From Nageia nagi (taxonomy: Eukaryota > Pinophyta), in the NCBI GenBank assembly GCA_050084985.1, contig JBITNC010000001.1:188108001-188172000 (forward strand): DNA of 64,000 nucleotides. Direction: 5' to 3'. The notes beneath the pieces are model-generated. The model worked only from the letters and a program-made list of their open reading frames with translations. It searched no databases and had not been told where the DNA came from. Positions 47,612-58,763 of this stretch are shown in pieces. A program made the position numbers and the translations under genes. Every line of letters starts with the position of its first letter. Position 1 is the stretch's first letter.

Positions 47612-50600
47612 TTGGTGTGGAAGCTCTTCTTCAACATCTTGAAGGCCTTCATTCCTCATCTTACACCCCATTGGTGAGGTAAAACTAAGAGAAGGTATAA
47701 ATTTCCTCCTCCTTTGGTTATCTTATGGATTATTGCATTAGATACTAACATATTTTATAAGATATTGGAGCTTATTTTTTTGCAAAATATGATCTAAATG
47801 GTAATGCAAGCAATTTTTTTTTCCTATACTAACCTGTTATGTTAGTAGCATTTTTTTTACAAAAATGCTTAATACATGATATAGCTTTTACTTAAGAGGA
47901 TAGTATATAATGCAATTAGTTTACTAACATTTTTTGTTAGTAGCATTGTTAATAAAAAGTGCTTAGTACATTGAAATAATTCCTAGTTAAAGTGGTAGCA
48001 TTGTTAGTAGCCTTGATTTTCTACCTTATAAAACTATAAGGAGGTTATTATTATGTTTTAAAAGGGGAGCAAGAGTGGAATGTGCTCTACTGGGTCCTCT
48101 CCCCTATGTAAAGGGGATCCCAAAGAAAAATGTTGTGATTAGTTAGCAATCCCCATCGAAACTCCTTTGTTGAATTTTGTTTACCGTGTGGATTGCACTA
48201 CAGCTGCAATTTCCATTGAGTTGACGTCGCCTTTGCTTGAGAAAATCAGACCCATACATGCACATGGAAACCCTCGTTCCTCGGCCTCTAACCCACCAAT
48301 AATACCTAAATCAAAATTAAGATTGAGATTATGGAGTAAGAACAATGGCAGAGTGGTTCAGCTGTGGACTCATCCCATTACTATTACAAGCATGTCAACA
48401 GGTACTTCTACTTCTTCGATAATGGCGGTGAGGAATTTTGTTTCGATAGTGGGTGCTTCTGCTCCTACTCCTTCCCCAACCATTCCATGGAAACTAAATA
48501 ATGGCCATCTGCTCATGCTCAATGCTGTTACCTGCGTACCAAATGCTACCCTTACTGCCACCGTAGCCCCTACTATATAAGTGGGTCTACGGATTACTTG
48601 GATCTGTCATTATTTTTTACATTTATCAAGTCTTGCAGTGTAGTTGGGTTGTGTTGGGGACCACTTAGACTTCCACCCTTAATTTTATCTGTGTGTTTGT
48701 TTATGCTAGTTCTACAACACCCACCACCACTTCAAGAAGTTGGGAGACTCTTATCTGCAACACTCCCTGCAGATCTTGAAGTGTTGACCATTTTCTGTAG
48801 AACAATACCCTTTTTCATGTATCTCTTTAGATGGAGTAAACTTGGCCGAACTTCAGAGGACTACGCATGAAGGCTTTCTAGAGTTGCTTCAAATGAGTTT
48901 TTTTTTGCAAGCTAAGCTTCTTTGATAACCTGTGGTAGTTGAAAGTCTTTAACAAATGCCAAATGCAGCCTCTCTCCTCATGCGGCTGAGCAACTCAGCG
49001 AAACCCCTACTCTCCTTTCTCTGAACACCTGCAATGCTCGAAGGATATGCACAAAACAGATACATTGAAAGGGTCTATGAATTTTCTTGACAGAATGCCT
49101 CACCGAAATGCAGTCTCAACCAATCACTTTAATGAATTAAAACCATATTCTAAAGTTAGCATTTAATTTTTGTTGACTACTTTTCACCTTCTTTAAATAC
49201 ACTTCCAAAAGCAACGTATACTCCTTCTTGGTAAGGGAAGGGTAGCCATCCTTTTTTACCTAAAGCATTTATTTTGTTTGACTTGGAGTAACTTTTTGTT
49301 TACTTGGAATGCTTTGGTAAAAGTAGCATTAAATATGCATGTAGTAGGGGTATGGGTCTCCTCTTTCTCCATTTAATTCTTGGAGACTTGGAAAGTAGTG
49401 AATATTTTTTAAACTTTGCTTAACTTTTTTTTAAAAAAAAAAGATGCTTAGAATAATTTTTAATATTGCATTTACTAAGATGCACATGCAATTTCTAGAA
49501 TGTCAATCTCTTAGCATCTTTTTCTCTAAGTATGGTAATTTACTTAGGCAAAACATTTTTTTTAGTAAAAATTTGCTAAGGTAATCTAAGTATGCTATTT
49601 TTTTAAGTAAACAAGGGAAATTTTTTTACTTAAAATGCATACTTAAAAGACAATTTTTAGCATACAAGTTTTTAGGATAAAAATTTAAGTGAAAAGGGGG
49701 GAATTTGTATAATTTTTACTTAAAACATTATCTAGATCTTACATGCTAAATTTGTAATGCATGCCTCTTAATCTTGTTTGAGGAATAAAGCATGCTTAGT
49801 ACTTAAAATTTTAAGTTAAATAATGCATGATGCATGTTTATTACTTAATTTTTAAGTCATGGAATAATGCACGTTTAAGTTATGGATTAATGCTAAGTAG
49901 GACTTAGCCTCTTTTTTAAATTCATTAAAGTGTTTGAATGAATTTATGAACTTGAGCAAAGTATGCAAAATGTAAAATGTCCTTTAGGGGTTAGTACAAA
50001 ACCCATTGGACTCTTAAGGTTTCAAGTTCTTGTGGATGATGTATTTTTTACTTTACTTTATATTTTTTGCATAATTGTTTTATACTTGCAAAATGCAAAA
50101 TATTGAAAGTAACCCCTAAAATGAACACATCTGCACGTACTTTTCCATAACATGACTTATTTGGGGAGCCATGAGGTGAGGATAGGGTAGACTGGAGCCT
50201 TTTTAGTCTGAAGAACCAAGTGGTGTTAAATCCATCTTAATTGCCCTTAAGACCTCTATTGGATTGGACATAACTCTATTGGGTGGACAGGCATGTGTGT
50301 AGTGATACCACATGTCCGCACGTCCATTCAGGGATTATCCTGATAACCTAGGAGGAAAATTGAAAACCTTAAATAAGATAATTAAAATGGTCGGTCCAAG
50401 ATACGTCAGATCCTTGGAAAATAGTTGGTACTTCTCTTTATGAGAGTATATTATTGACCAAGGTGAACTGGTTGAGGACTGGTAGTACCTGGGCTCCACC
50501 TTGCGGGCATCCAGGTGAAGGCCTAATTCTATACAAGAAAACAACCTCAACTTTATACTTCTACGGATCTTTGTTTATAAGTTTGCACATGTGGGATATG

Positions 50601-50683
50601 TTTACTTATCATGTTTGATTTGTATAGATGGTAAATTGTAGAAATTTAATTCATTCTTCTTGCTTATTTACTTTTGTGTAGCA
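47612..50683 (+). other. 3-kb leader of element A
   Basis: Copia leaders are usually far shorter. This one has an AT-rich first part, a clearly GC-richer block at about 48070-49130 with host-gene-like text, then AT-rich sequence, and from about 49980 a segment shared with copy C (2790-3630). A 137-codon open stretch (48167-48580) and a 90-codon one (48598-48870) fall in the GC-richer block but have no recognised family, and the first is overlapped by an open frame on the other strand. The leader ends TTACTTTTGTGTAG just before the gag ATG, which looks like a splice acceptor. Confidence 0.6.
48960..49118 (+). pseudogene. PPR-like gene fragment in Copia leader
   Basis: From 49034 one frame reads MLEGYAQNRYIERVYEF and, after a one-base shift within the TTTTCT run, continues at 49089 with DRMPHRNAVS. 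Joined in order, these parts follow the plant P-L-S PPR consensus 'nami.GYaqnGyieeA..lFdrMPeRNvvSwn' closely. Around it, looser echoes occur upstream, but I would not rely on them. PPR proteins bind organellar RNA. Here the fragment is short, frameshifted and inside a retrotransposon leader, so it is a captured relic. Confidence 0.6.
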
Positions 50684-51550
50684 ATGGTTGAAACCTTCAT
50701 ACCCAAGCATATACTTGACGGTTCCAACTTCAGAATATGGGAACCTCGTATGAAAGCTAAGTTACAAGAAAGGAAGCTATGGCAGACAGTTAATGAAGAC
50801 TTGGTCGCTCCTACAGATGATAAGGCTCTTGAAATCTACAACTCAAAGAATGAGTTAGAAACTTCAATGATTTATCGTGCAGTTTTAGATGATGTACTTC
50901 TCATGATCTCTTCTTCAACATCAGCAAAGGAAGCTTGGGATAGATTGAAGAAAATTTACCTTGGGTCAAAATTTTCAAGGAGGTTCACCATTTTACAAAA
51001 GTTGTTGTAATATCATCAAGGTGAAGATGAAAGTGCTTCCATTTACTTGAACAAAATCATTGACCTCAGGACACAACTGGTTGGCTGTGGGTGAAACTGG
51101 ATCAATGATGAGTTCATAGTCTTCATCATTCTTCAAATCCTTTCTACAAAGTTCAGTAACTTTATCATGGTTATGGAAACTAGGCTCGATGATGAAGAAA
51201 ATGTCATCTCTCTTGATAACCTTTCTAGACTCCTTCTGAAGCATGAGGAAACTTTGAATAAGAAAATGTTGGACTTTTCTCCAAAGGACAAAAGCATTGC
51301 TCTAGGAGCAACCAAAACTCCTTTCAAGAAGAAGTTCAAACATTATAAATTCAAAGATAACAAATCCTCATCTACCTTTAGGAAGTATGAGAGAAAGGGC
51401 AACAATAATGGCAACTTCATACAAAGGAATGACAAAGCTGGATCAAGCAATCCAACACCTCAAGAAAAGTTTGATGGAAATTGTAACTTTTGTGGCATCT
51501 TTGGGCACAAAGAGTATGATTGTTGTAAAAAAAAAATTTCTCAAAAAGGC
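50684..51550 (+). pseudogene. Copia gag (element A)
   Basis: The ATG at 50684 aligns with the gag start of copy C and is followed by the Copia gag opening: L-D-G-S-N-F-R-I-W-E-P-R-M-K-A-K-L (residues 9-25) and S-A-K-E-A-W-D-R-L-K-K-I-Y-L. An upstream in-frame ATG at 50660 is not conserved. The frame is stopped by TAA at 51008-51010 and TGA at 51092-51094, then continues in the same frame to the zinc knuckle C-N-F-C-G-I-F-G-H-K-E-Y-D-C at about 51483-51524. At the first stop, Gln (CAA) to TAA is the likely change, judging by copy C. Gag would form the particle that packages element RNA. Confidence 0.9.
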
Positions 51551-52950
51551 AAGGGAAATGTGAAAAATTTCTATAATAAAAAGAAGAACAAGCATGTTGC
51601 TACGATTGCCTACTACTCAATGACTCAAACTATTTTAAATGATTGGATTGTTGATTCAGGATGCACTAATCACATGTGTTATGAAAAGGATAAGTTTGAA
51701 AACTTTCATAAGTACAAGAAGGATGCAGTTGTGATAGGTGATAATTCAGTCCTTGATGTTCAAGGAATAGGGAGTGTGAAGATTCATGGAAAGGTTCTTG
51801 ATAATGTCTTTTATGTGCCTAAACTAAGGATGAATCTTATCTCCATAATTCAGATTACAAGGAAAGGATACTCATTTGAGTTTACCTCACACTCCTGGTG
51901 TGTTAAGAAAGGACTTGCCACCTTCATGAAAGGATCAGTAAAGGATGACCTTTATATTGTGGATCAAGTTCCTTCAAAGATGTGTCTTACTACAAATGTT
52001 TGTTCAAAGGGTAATCTTTGGCATCAACAATTAGGGCACCTTACCCACAAGAGTATTCAAGATATGAAAAATCAAGAACTTGTAGAAGGTTTACCTAATA
52101 TTTCACCCACAATTGGTCTCTGTGAAAGGTGCATTCTAGGAAAGATGAATAGGCAAAAGTTTGAAAAAGATAAGGTAACTCAGGCTACTCATCCTCTCCA
52201 GCTTCTGCATTCAGATTTGATGGGTCCATTTCAGACTAAGTCTCTAGGGGGAGCTTCTTATGTTCTGACCTTCATTGATGACTTCAGTAGGATGACATTT
52301 GGTTATCTACTTGAGCACAAGGATCAAACTTTTGACAGGTTTAAAGACTTCAAGGCTCTTGTTGAAAATCAAATTGATTTTAAGATCAAGATGCTGAGAT
52401 CTGATAATGGGGGTGAGTAGAATAGCAATGAGTTTAATGACTATTGTGTTAAACATGGGATCAAGTGGCAATTTACAATCCTTTACACCCCTCAACAAAA
52501 TGGAGTTGCTGAAAGGAAGAATCGAACCATTATGGAAATGGCAAGGTGCATGTTGGGTAACCTTCCTAGTTTCTTATGGGGTGAAGCTATTCATATTGCT
52601 ATTCACACCCTAAATAGGTGTCCTACTAAGGAAGTTGAAGGTAAAACTCTGTATGAAGCATGGACAGGAAAGAAACCTAACATCTCACACTTTAGGGTCT
52701 TCGGTTGTGATGCATTTACCTTCATTACCTCAGAGAAAAGAAAGAAGTTGGATAAAAGATCAAAAAAATGCATCTTTGTGGGGTATGATAATCAGCATAG
52801 AGGTTATAGGCTCTACTCCTCATCCCATAAAACAGTCTTTGTTTCTAGGGATGTCAAGTTCAATGAACTTCTTGAGGATACGACTTCTCATGCTGAAGTG
52901 TCTGATTCAAATGATTCTTCACCTGCACCTAACTGGTTGGATGATCATGT
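51551..52950 (+). pseudogene. Copia protease-integrase (element A)
   Basis: This is the same frame as gag. Protease: W-I-V-D-S-G-C-T-N-H-M at about 51645-51675, with the catalytic D-S-G intact. Integrase zinc domain at about 52015-52145: L-W-H-Q-Q-L-G-H, then C-E-R-C-I-L-G-K. The catalytic core runs from about 52200, with H-S-D-L-M-G-P, F-I-D-D-F-S-R and R-S-D-N-G-G-E; its second Asp is in S-D-N. A TAG stop at 52418-52420 follows directly. The core then continues in the same frame with P-Q-Q-N-G-V-A-E-R-K-N-R (catalytic Glu) at about 52490-52525, and the C-terminal K-C-I-F-V-G-Y-D region at 52768. Apart from that stop, key residues are preserved. Confidence 0.92.
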
Positions 52951-54595
52951 AGGGAAGTCACCACAAGAGCAAAATTCTCTAGCTCAGAGAATTACAAGAA
53001 GTATGACCTTGAATAAATCTTTATTTACCAAAATTGATAATACGAATGAGCCATCAACCTTCAAAGAAGCTTCCAAGCAAGAGTGTTGGATGGAAGCTAT
53101 GAAAGTTGAGTATGAGGCGCTCATGAAAAATGAAACTTGGGATTTGGTTCCTTATCCCAATGAGAAAAATGTGATTGGAAATAAATGGATATACAAGGTC
53201 AAGTACAATTCTGATGGAGAAATTGAAAAATACAAAGCAAGGTTACTGGCCAAAAGATTCGCTCAGAAATATGGTATTGATTATAAGGAAACCTTTGCTC
53301 CTATGGCCAAGATGCTATTGTAAGGATAATCCTTGCTCTTTCTATAGCTCAAGGATGGAAAGTTTTTCAACTTGATGTCAAGAGTGCATTTCTCAATGGT
53401 GACTTGGATGTAGAAATCTACATGAATCAACCAGAAGGATTTATTCTAGAAGGAAAAGAGTCTCTTGTGTGCAAGCTAAAGAAGTCTTTGTATGGACTTA
53501 AGCAAGCACCTAGAGCATGGTACAAGAAAATTTTAGGATTCTTTACAGATATTGGTTTTTCCAAGTGCTTCTTTGACTCAGATCTCTATGTACTCAATCA
53601 AGGAAAATACGTGGTCTTAATTCTCCTTTATGTGGATGATCTTCTCATAACTAGAAATAATATTGAAATCATCCAAGAGTGCATATCCAAACTGAAGGCA
53701 ACATTTGAAATGACTGATCTAGGTATATTGCATTACTATCTTGGGATGCAAGTATACCAACACAAAGATTGTACTTATCTTAGTCAATTTAAGTATATAT
53801 CAAACATCTTGCAAAAGTTTGGAATGGAGGAGTGTAGATATGCTGCAATACCTATTTCTCCTGGAATCATTGTATCTTTGAGCTCAGATTCTCAGTTGGC
53901 TGATGCTGCAGCTTATAGGCAATTGATTGGTAGTCTTCTGTATCTGACTATCTCTCATCCTGATATTTCCTTTGTAGTCAATCTGATGGCATGATTCATG
54001 CAAAAACCATATGTTGAACACCTCAATGCTGTTAAGCAAATCTTGAGGTATGTGGCAGGGATAAAGGATCTTGCTCTTAAGTATTTCAAAGTGCCCTCGA
54101 TTGTTCTCTTTGGGTTCTTAGATTCTAATTATGGGGGAGATAGAGATGATAGAAAATCAACCTTTGCATATGTGTTTAGCATTGGTTTAGGTGCTATCTC
54201 TTAGGCTTCCAAGAAGCAACCTACTGTGACTCTTTCTACCATCAAAGCCAAATATCGAGCCATGTCTGTTGCCACCCAAAGAAGCTATTTGGCTTAGGCA
54301 TCTTCTGAATGAAATTGGGTATAAGCAAAATAACCCATCTCTTATTTCTTCAGACAATCAATCAGCTATCTCTTTGGCTAAGAATCCTATGTTCCATCAG
54401 AGAACCAAACATGTGGAAATCCAAGCCCATTTTATCAAGGAGAAGGTTCTAGATGACATCATACACTTGGAGTATTGTCCATCTACTGAAAAATCTACTG
54501 ATTTATTCACTAAGCCCCTTCCTGAAGCTCAGTTCAGCAAGCTTAGGGATTCTCTCAGGTTGGTGAAGTTGCCCTCAAGGGGGAGTGAAGTTTAA
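52951..54595 (+). pseudogene. Copia RT-RNase H (element A)
   Basis: Reverse transcriptase starts near 53085 (W-M-E-A-M-K-V-E-Y-E-A-L) with N-K-W-I-Y-K-V-K and A-R-L-L-A-K. Around 53310 one base is missing relative to copy C, moving the frame. It continues with FQLDVKSAFLNGDL (53368-53409), Y-G-L-K-Q-A-P-R-A-W-Y, and the active site L-Y-V-D-D-L-L-I-T at 53627-53653. TGA at 53992-53994 and TAG at 54202-54204 are further stops; the second lies in I-S-W-A of RNase H. One extra base near 54283 shifts the frame again into KEAIWLRHLLNEIG and the RNase H end K-H-V-E-I-Q-A-H-F, ending at the TAA at 54593. Confidence 0.92.
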
Positions 54596-54670
54596 AATTT
54601 TGTTAGTGATGACAACTTCACCTCTAAGAGGCTCTTTTGTTGTTGTTATATAGTGTGTGTTGATTATGAT

Positions 54671-55030
54671 ATACCTTCGTGGTAAGTTTGCTCTGTGTGA
54701 CAAACTTGTTGTACATTTTATACCTCCATGGTAAGTTTACTCTGCGTGACAAACTTGTACATTTTATACCTCTGTGGTAAGTTTGCTCTGCGTGATAAAC
54801 TTGTTGTACATTTTTATACCTCCATGGTAAGTTTTCTCTATGTGACAAACTTGTCGTACATTTTTATACCTTTGTGGTAAGTTTGCTCTATGTGAGAAAC
54901 ATATTGTACAATTTTTTGAGCATATAATTAATATACCTCCGTGGTAAGTTCGCTCTGCGTGAGGAACTTGTTGTACATTTTATACCTTCGTGGTAAGTTT
55001 GATCTGCATGAGAAACTTGTTGTATAATTT
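54671..55030 (+). repeat. Seven-unit stem-loop array in 3' UTR of A
   Basis: Seven tandem units, mostly 46-50 bp apart (one 67), share TACCTCCGTGGTAAGTTTG, CTCTGCGTGA and CAAACTTGTTGTACATTT. In each, AAGTTT and AAACTT can pair across a 12-base loop (stems begin at 54684, 54733, 54779, 54829, 54879, 54946 and 54995). Unit 6 has AAGTTC with GAACTT, a compensatory pair. Unit 5 has lost pairing at the end. The loops (mostly GCTCTGCGTGAC) are less variable than the spacers. The array lies between the end of pol and the 3' LTR, so it would be in the 3' end of the element RNA. Confidence 0.85.
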
Positions 55031-55503
55031 TTATGCTCTATTAATAATCAACACATGTCTATATACAACAGGTGACTATGAGTGATGGCTTGGCATCTCC
55101 GTGATGACTTATAGTGCACCATTGATCAGTTATTTATAAGATGGCATTATTTGATTCTCTTATTTGAATATATGATGCATCTAACTGATTTTGTTCATGA
55201 GTTGCTTGTAGCATGCAGGATCTTCTTCAAACATGCAGGTTACTCACCTTGTGTAAGCAAGCTCATGGAGACTCATATGTCAGCTTAAAGTTGATCGACT
55301 ACTATGTACAGTGATACCAGTTGTGGTTAATGATTGTATTGTAAACCATTTTGTCAAATGGTAATGTAGTGAGTCTCATACTAGTTCTCAAAAAAAGATT
55401 CTCAAATATGTAAATGTTCTCATCTCTACTTGTATCTCTATGGAGGAGAACTCTCTCTTACTCTCTCTCTTCTCTCTTCTACGCTCTATCCCAGTATTGC
55501 ATT

Positions 55504-55512
55504 AAGGGGGAG
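55504..55512 (+). other. Polypurine tract of element A
   Basis: AAGGGGGAG lies immediately before the 3' LTR. Confidence 0.9.
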
Positions 55513-55989
55513 TGTTAGAATTTGTAATGAAATATTATGAATATCTAAACTCCTTGTAAGTTCAATTAATCACTTAAAGGATATGTAGATACCTTAAGGG
55601 ATTAATTGAATTCTTTATTATGTAGACTTTGACCTTACCATGGGGTTAGTTGGTAGGTTAAAATTAGGTGATACATTTATTGTAACCCTAACCTTACCCT
55701 TGGGTTAAAGGGAGGTTAGGGAGGTGCTCTCATGCTATAAATAGAGGGCCTCTCCTCTTGTAACATAACTAAGTTTTTGGAGTAAGATTACTCTATTAGT
55801 TTGTGTAGGAGAGAAAGAGAATTGTAGTAAGAGGTGCATAGATTGAGAATTGAGAACTAGTTGTGGATGTACTCCCAAGGAGGGAGGAACCACAATATAT
55901 TTGTGTTATCATGTGTGAATGGTGTTATGTTGAATGATTGAGTTTCCTAGTCTTGGACCTTGAGAATTAGAGTAGGTCTAATTCCTTCA
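55513..55989 (+). repeat. 3' LTR of element A
   Basis: 477 bp, matching the 5' LTR except at 7 sites. TATA box at 55736-55743. Confidence 0.97.
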
Positions 55990-57281
55990 CATTATGGAAG
56001 GTGAATATTGTAGTTTCTCTAGCAATCAAAAGAATTCTTATTTTTCTTGAGCCACATGTGCTTGTACTAAATCTATCAATGTATCATCATATTCAACAAA
56101 CTCATTAGTAGCATTAGTATCAACGGAAGTGTCATGACTAGTACATTTAATATCCTCACTGTTTATATCGCTAGATTTATCTACAATAAAAATTTCATTA
56201 TTGCAACAAGTAATTTCTCCATTTCTAAGAGTTTGTGTAATTTTCTTTTCATGCTAATACATCCATCAGTTGAATGACCCTTGAATTTATGATATAAGCA
56301 AAATTTATCTTCTTTGTATCAACTAGGTTTCCTTTTGATTTCATCAAAAATGTTTCCTTCTTTGAATTTTATCAAACCTTTTTTGAAGTAAGATTTAAAC
56401 ATTTCTGTAGGATTCATTGGTAAATTATAAAAAGATTTATATTTTATATCACTCACAGATATATTAGTATCAAAACAAGAAGTGCAATATTCTTCAGAAT
56501 GTGAGTGTGAATGCTAAAATGGATGCAAATGTTGAGATGAGTGTGAATGCTAAAATGGATATGAACGATGAGATGAGTGTGAACGTTGGTGTTTATTATG
56601 CATAACATGATCATCTAAATTATCTTTAGTTGTTAAAATAGTACCATTAATAATAAGCATCACATCATCATGATTAGTATCATTCAAAGCAATATCATCA
56701 ATCATAGAATCTTGAAAAACATTATCATTAGTTTGAGTATCAATTTCACCAATGGAAGTATTAGCAATAGTCATATCATCATCAATTTTACAAATCCTAG
56801 TATTTTATTTTAAAGAAATAGCATGATCATTATTCAAAGCAATATTTTCATCAACAACATCATGAGCAATATGTTCCTTAATAATATCATCATTCTCAAT
56901 TTTTGTAGGTATGTTACTTACCTCATGAGGCTTCTCATCTTTGAGATTTGTAGTAGGCATATAATAATGATCAATGATAGCATATATTATGGTATAAGAT
57001 AATACATAATGCTATTCCTATCACACACATTAATATGATAGCACATAGAGCAAAAATGATATGATAAAGCATTACATTCATGTGGGATATATTATATAAC
57101 ATAATATGATAAATGTAACAAATATCATTTTACATAATTTATTAAAGGAGCATTGGTTGGCCATTTTGTGCAAAATATGACTTTCAAAAATCACCAATAT
57201 ATCCCAATAATAATTATATATGGATGGGATAAAAATTTCTCACCAAATTGACCAAAACAACCTTCAAAATCAAGGGTTTTA
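55990..57281 (-). pseudogene. Degenerate Gypsy gag with zinc knuckle
   Basis: Minus-strand reading near 56305-56250 gives K-F-C-L-Y-H-K-F-K-G-H-S-T-D-G-C-I, a clear 'C-x2-H...K-GH-x-T-x-x-C' knuckle of the type seen in large plant Gypsy gags and also at 1-60. Upstream on that strand (56774-56550) is an open stretch of 74 codons, rich in Asp/Asn/Ile, resembling the simple acidic linkers of the gag at 781-1860. The remaining sequence has scattered stops. Element A is inserted next to or within this older copy. Confidence 0.5.
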
Positions 57282-57556
57282 TGTTGGAAGTATTTCTAAC
57301 ATTATTCCTAAGTCCTAAGTTATTAGGATTAATTAATTAGGCCTAAAGTATTTTCCTAAGTATCTAGGTCTAAGTATTTTTAGCTTATTGTTATAACAAG
57401 TAATTTGTCATGTAGTGATCTAAAGGTGATACGTATAGTGTGAGTTGTTCATGAGAATATTATTCTCAACTTATTATTTTGTCTTGTAATGGCTTTCTTA
57501 AGCCTATAAATATGTAACTCATTTTGTGTAATATCAAGAACATTGTGGATCTCTCA
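57282..57556 (+). repeat. 5' LTR of element F
   Basis: 275 bp, TGTTGGAAGTATTTC...GTGGATCTCTCA, ending 2 bp before the primer site. TATAAATA at 57505-57512 and the short length fit Copia LTRs. There is no second copy to confirm the ends. Confidence 0.75.
57505..57512 (+). promoter_or_regulatory. TATA box in LTR F
   Basis: TATAAATA lies about 50 bp before the LTR end and is the likely core promoter. Confidence 0.55.
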
Positions 57557-57558
57557 AT

Positions 57559-57570
57559 TGGTATCAGAGC
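57559..57570 (+). other. Primer binding site, element F
   Basis: TGGTATCAGAGC is an exact initiator-Met primer site. Confidence 0.92.
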
Positions 57571-58763
57571 ATAGTTGATTTTTTGGGTTAGAGTGGGTGA
57601 AGTCTTGAAGGATCTTATCAAGCTCCTCAAGGACTGTCATCAGAGTTATTGAGCTTGTGGATGCATTGCAAAGAATTTATAAAATTCTTGCAAGTGTGAG
57701 ATCCAAAGCCTCTGAAAATCTTGTTTTTGAAGAAGCAAAGAAGCTGCATGAGATAGCTGAGAAGTGTGGGAAGCCTGTCTCCATTTACACTATTTTGTGA
57801 ATTGATCTGGGTAGACTATTGCTTCTATTTTGACCTGCGTGGAGGAGGAAAGCCACTCACATGTTTGGTGATCCATGAGGAAAGACATTACGTGGAGCTT
57901 GTGTGGTTTCATCATTGCTGATCTACGAGGAAGTACATTAAAGGAGGTCTAAAGAGCTCGCATGGAAGAGAAAGCCATCACGAGGAGGTTTCATGTGCGT
58001 GAAGGAGGTGACCTACGTAGTGAGGGAGATCACGTGAAGTGGAGGTGGTCTAGTGAATCGCTGCTCATGAAGGAGGAGGAGAAACCATTTACATGGTCGT
58101 TGCTCGTGAATCGCTGCTCATGAAGGAGAAACCATTTAAGTGGTAGTTTGCAGCTCATGAGGTGAAGATCTAAAGCTAGCACGGAGAAGATCTGAAGCTT
58201 ACGTAGAGGTGGTCTATTCATGGTTTGTAGCTTACAGAGGAGGATGCAGAGGTGGTCTATTTATGGTCTGTAGTCATGTGACATTCGCATTTCAGAGTCA
58301 CATAGTCACGTAGTCATGTGAGGTGGCCTACCGTTTCATGGTTAGAGTCGCACAGAGGAATTACGTAGTCTCATAGAAAACCATCAGCTCTGAAGCTAGC
58401 GTAGAGGAGGACAAAGAGTCATTCATTCACATGGTGAAGCTTGCATGCTGTGTTGTGTGCAAAGTCACATGGTGACGTTCGTGCAGTGGTGGCTCGCGTT
58501 TGGTGGCTCATGGTTACAATCAACCTGTGAGCCAAGATAGGCTCCCATCCTCACCATAGAGGAACACCAGACCTATGAATGTGTAAAGAAGCCTATGTTG
58601 TAGACTGGGAGACTAAGAGGATTTTGTGTGTGTTGAAAAAATAGTGAGAGAAGCTGTTAGTGTAAAAAAAAGTGACTATTTTTTTTTTGTTATTATCCTG
58701 CAGCACTGTGTAAAACCAGAGAGTGTGTATTTTTTGCAATTTTTTGCATTTAAGCACTAAAGA
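57571..58763 (+). other. Leader of element F with short repeats
   Basis: There is no convincing coding sequence. At 58045-58260 short phrases recur: GAATCGCTGCTCATGAAGGA twice, AAACCATTTA-x-x-TGG twice and AGGTGGTCTATT twice. 58260-58400 has several 'CACGTAGTCATGTG'-like words. It is richer in G than the surroundings. Confidence 0.55.

Larger units (their letters stand above)
47121..55989 (+). mobile_element. Copia element A, structurally complete
   Basis: An 8.87-kb Ty1/Copia element with two 477-bp LTRs, primer site, gag-pol in Copia order and polypurine tract. The flanking pentamers are AATTA (47116-47120) and CATTA (55990-55994), a 5-bp target duplication with one change. I counted 7 differences between LTRs over 477 bp (about 1.5%), so it is the youngest full element here. 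It is nevertheless defective: at least five premature stops and two frameshifts. Two parts are unusual: a 3-kb leader before gag that contains a PPR-like fragment, and a stem-loop repeat array between pol and the 3' LTR. It sits within older minus-strand Gypsy or family G sequence. Confidence 0.95.

Noticed and set aside
48167-48580. 137-codon open frame in the leader of Copia A as a novel gene
   Set aside because: It overlaps an open frame on the opposite strand, has no recognised domain and Ser/Thr/Pro-rich low-complexity text, and lies in a transposon leader. It may be captured host sequence but I cannot name it.
54671-55030. tRNA-like or CRISPR explanation for the repeated hairpins
   Set aside because: Units lack cloverleaf arms and anticodon features, and no unique spacers separate them.
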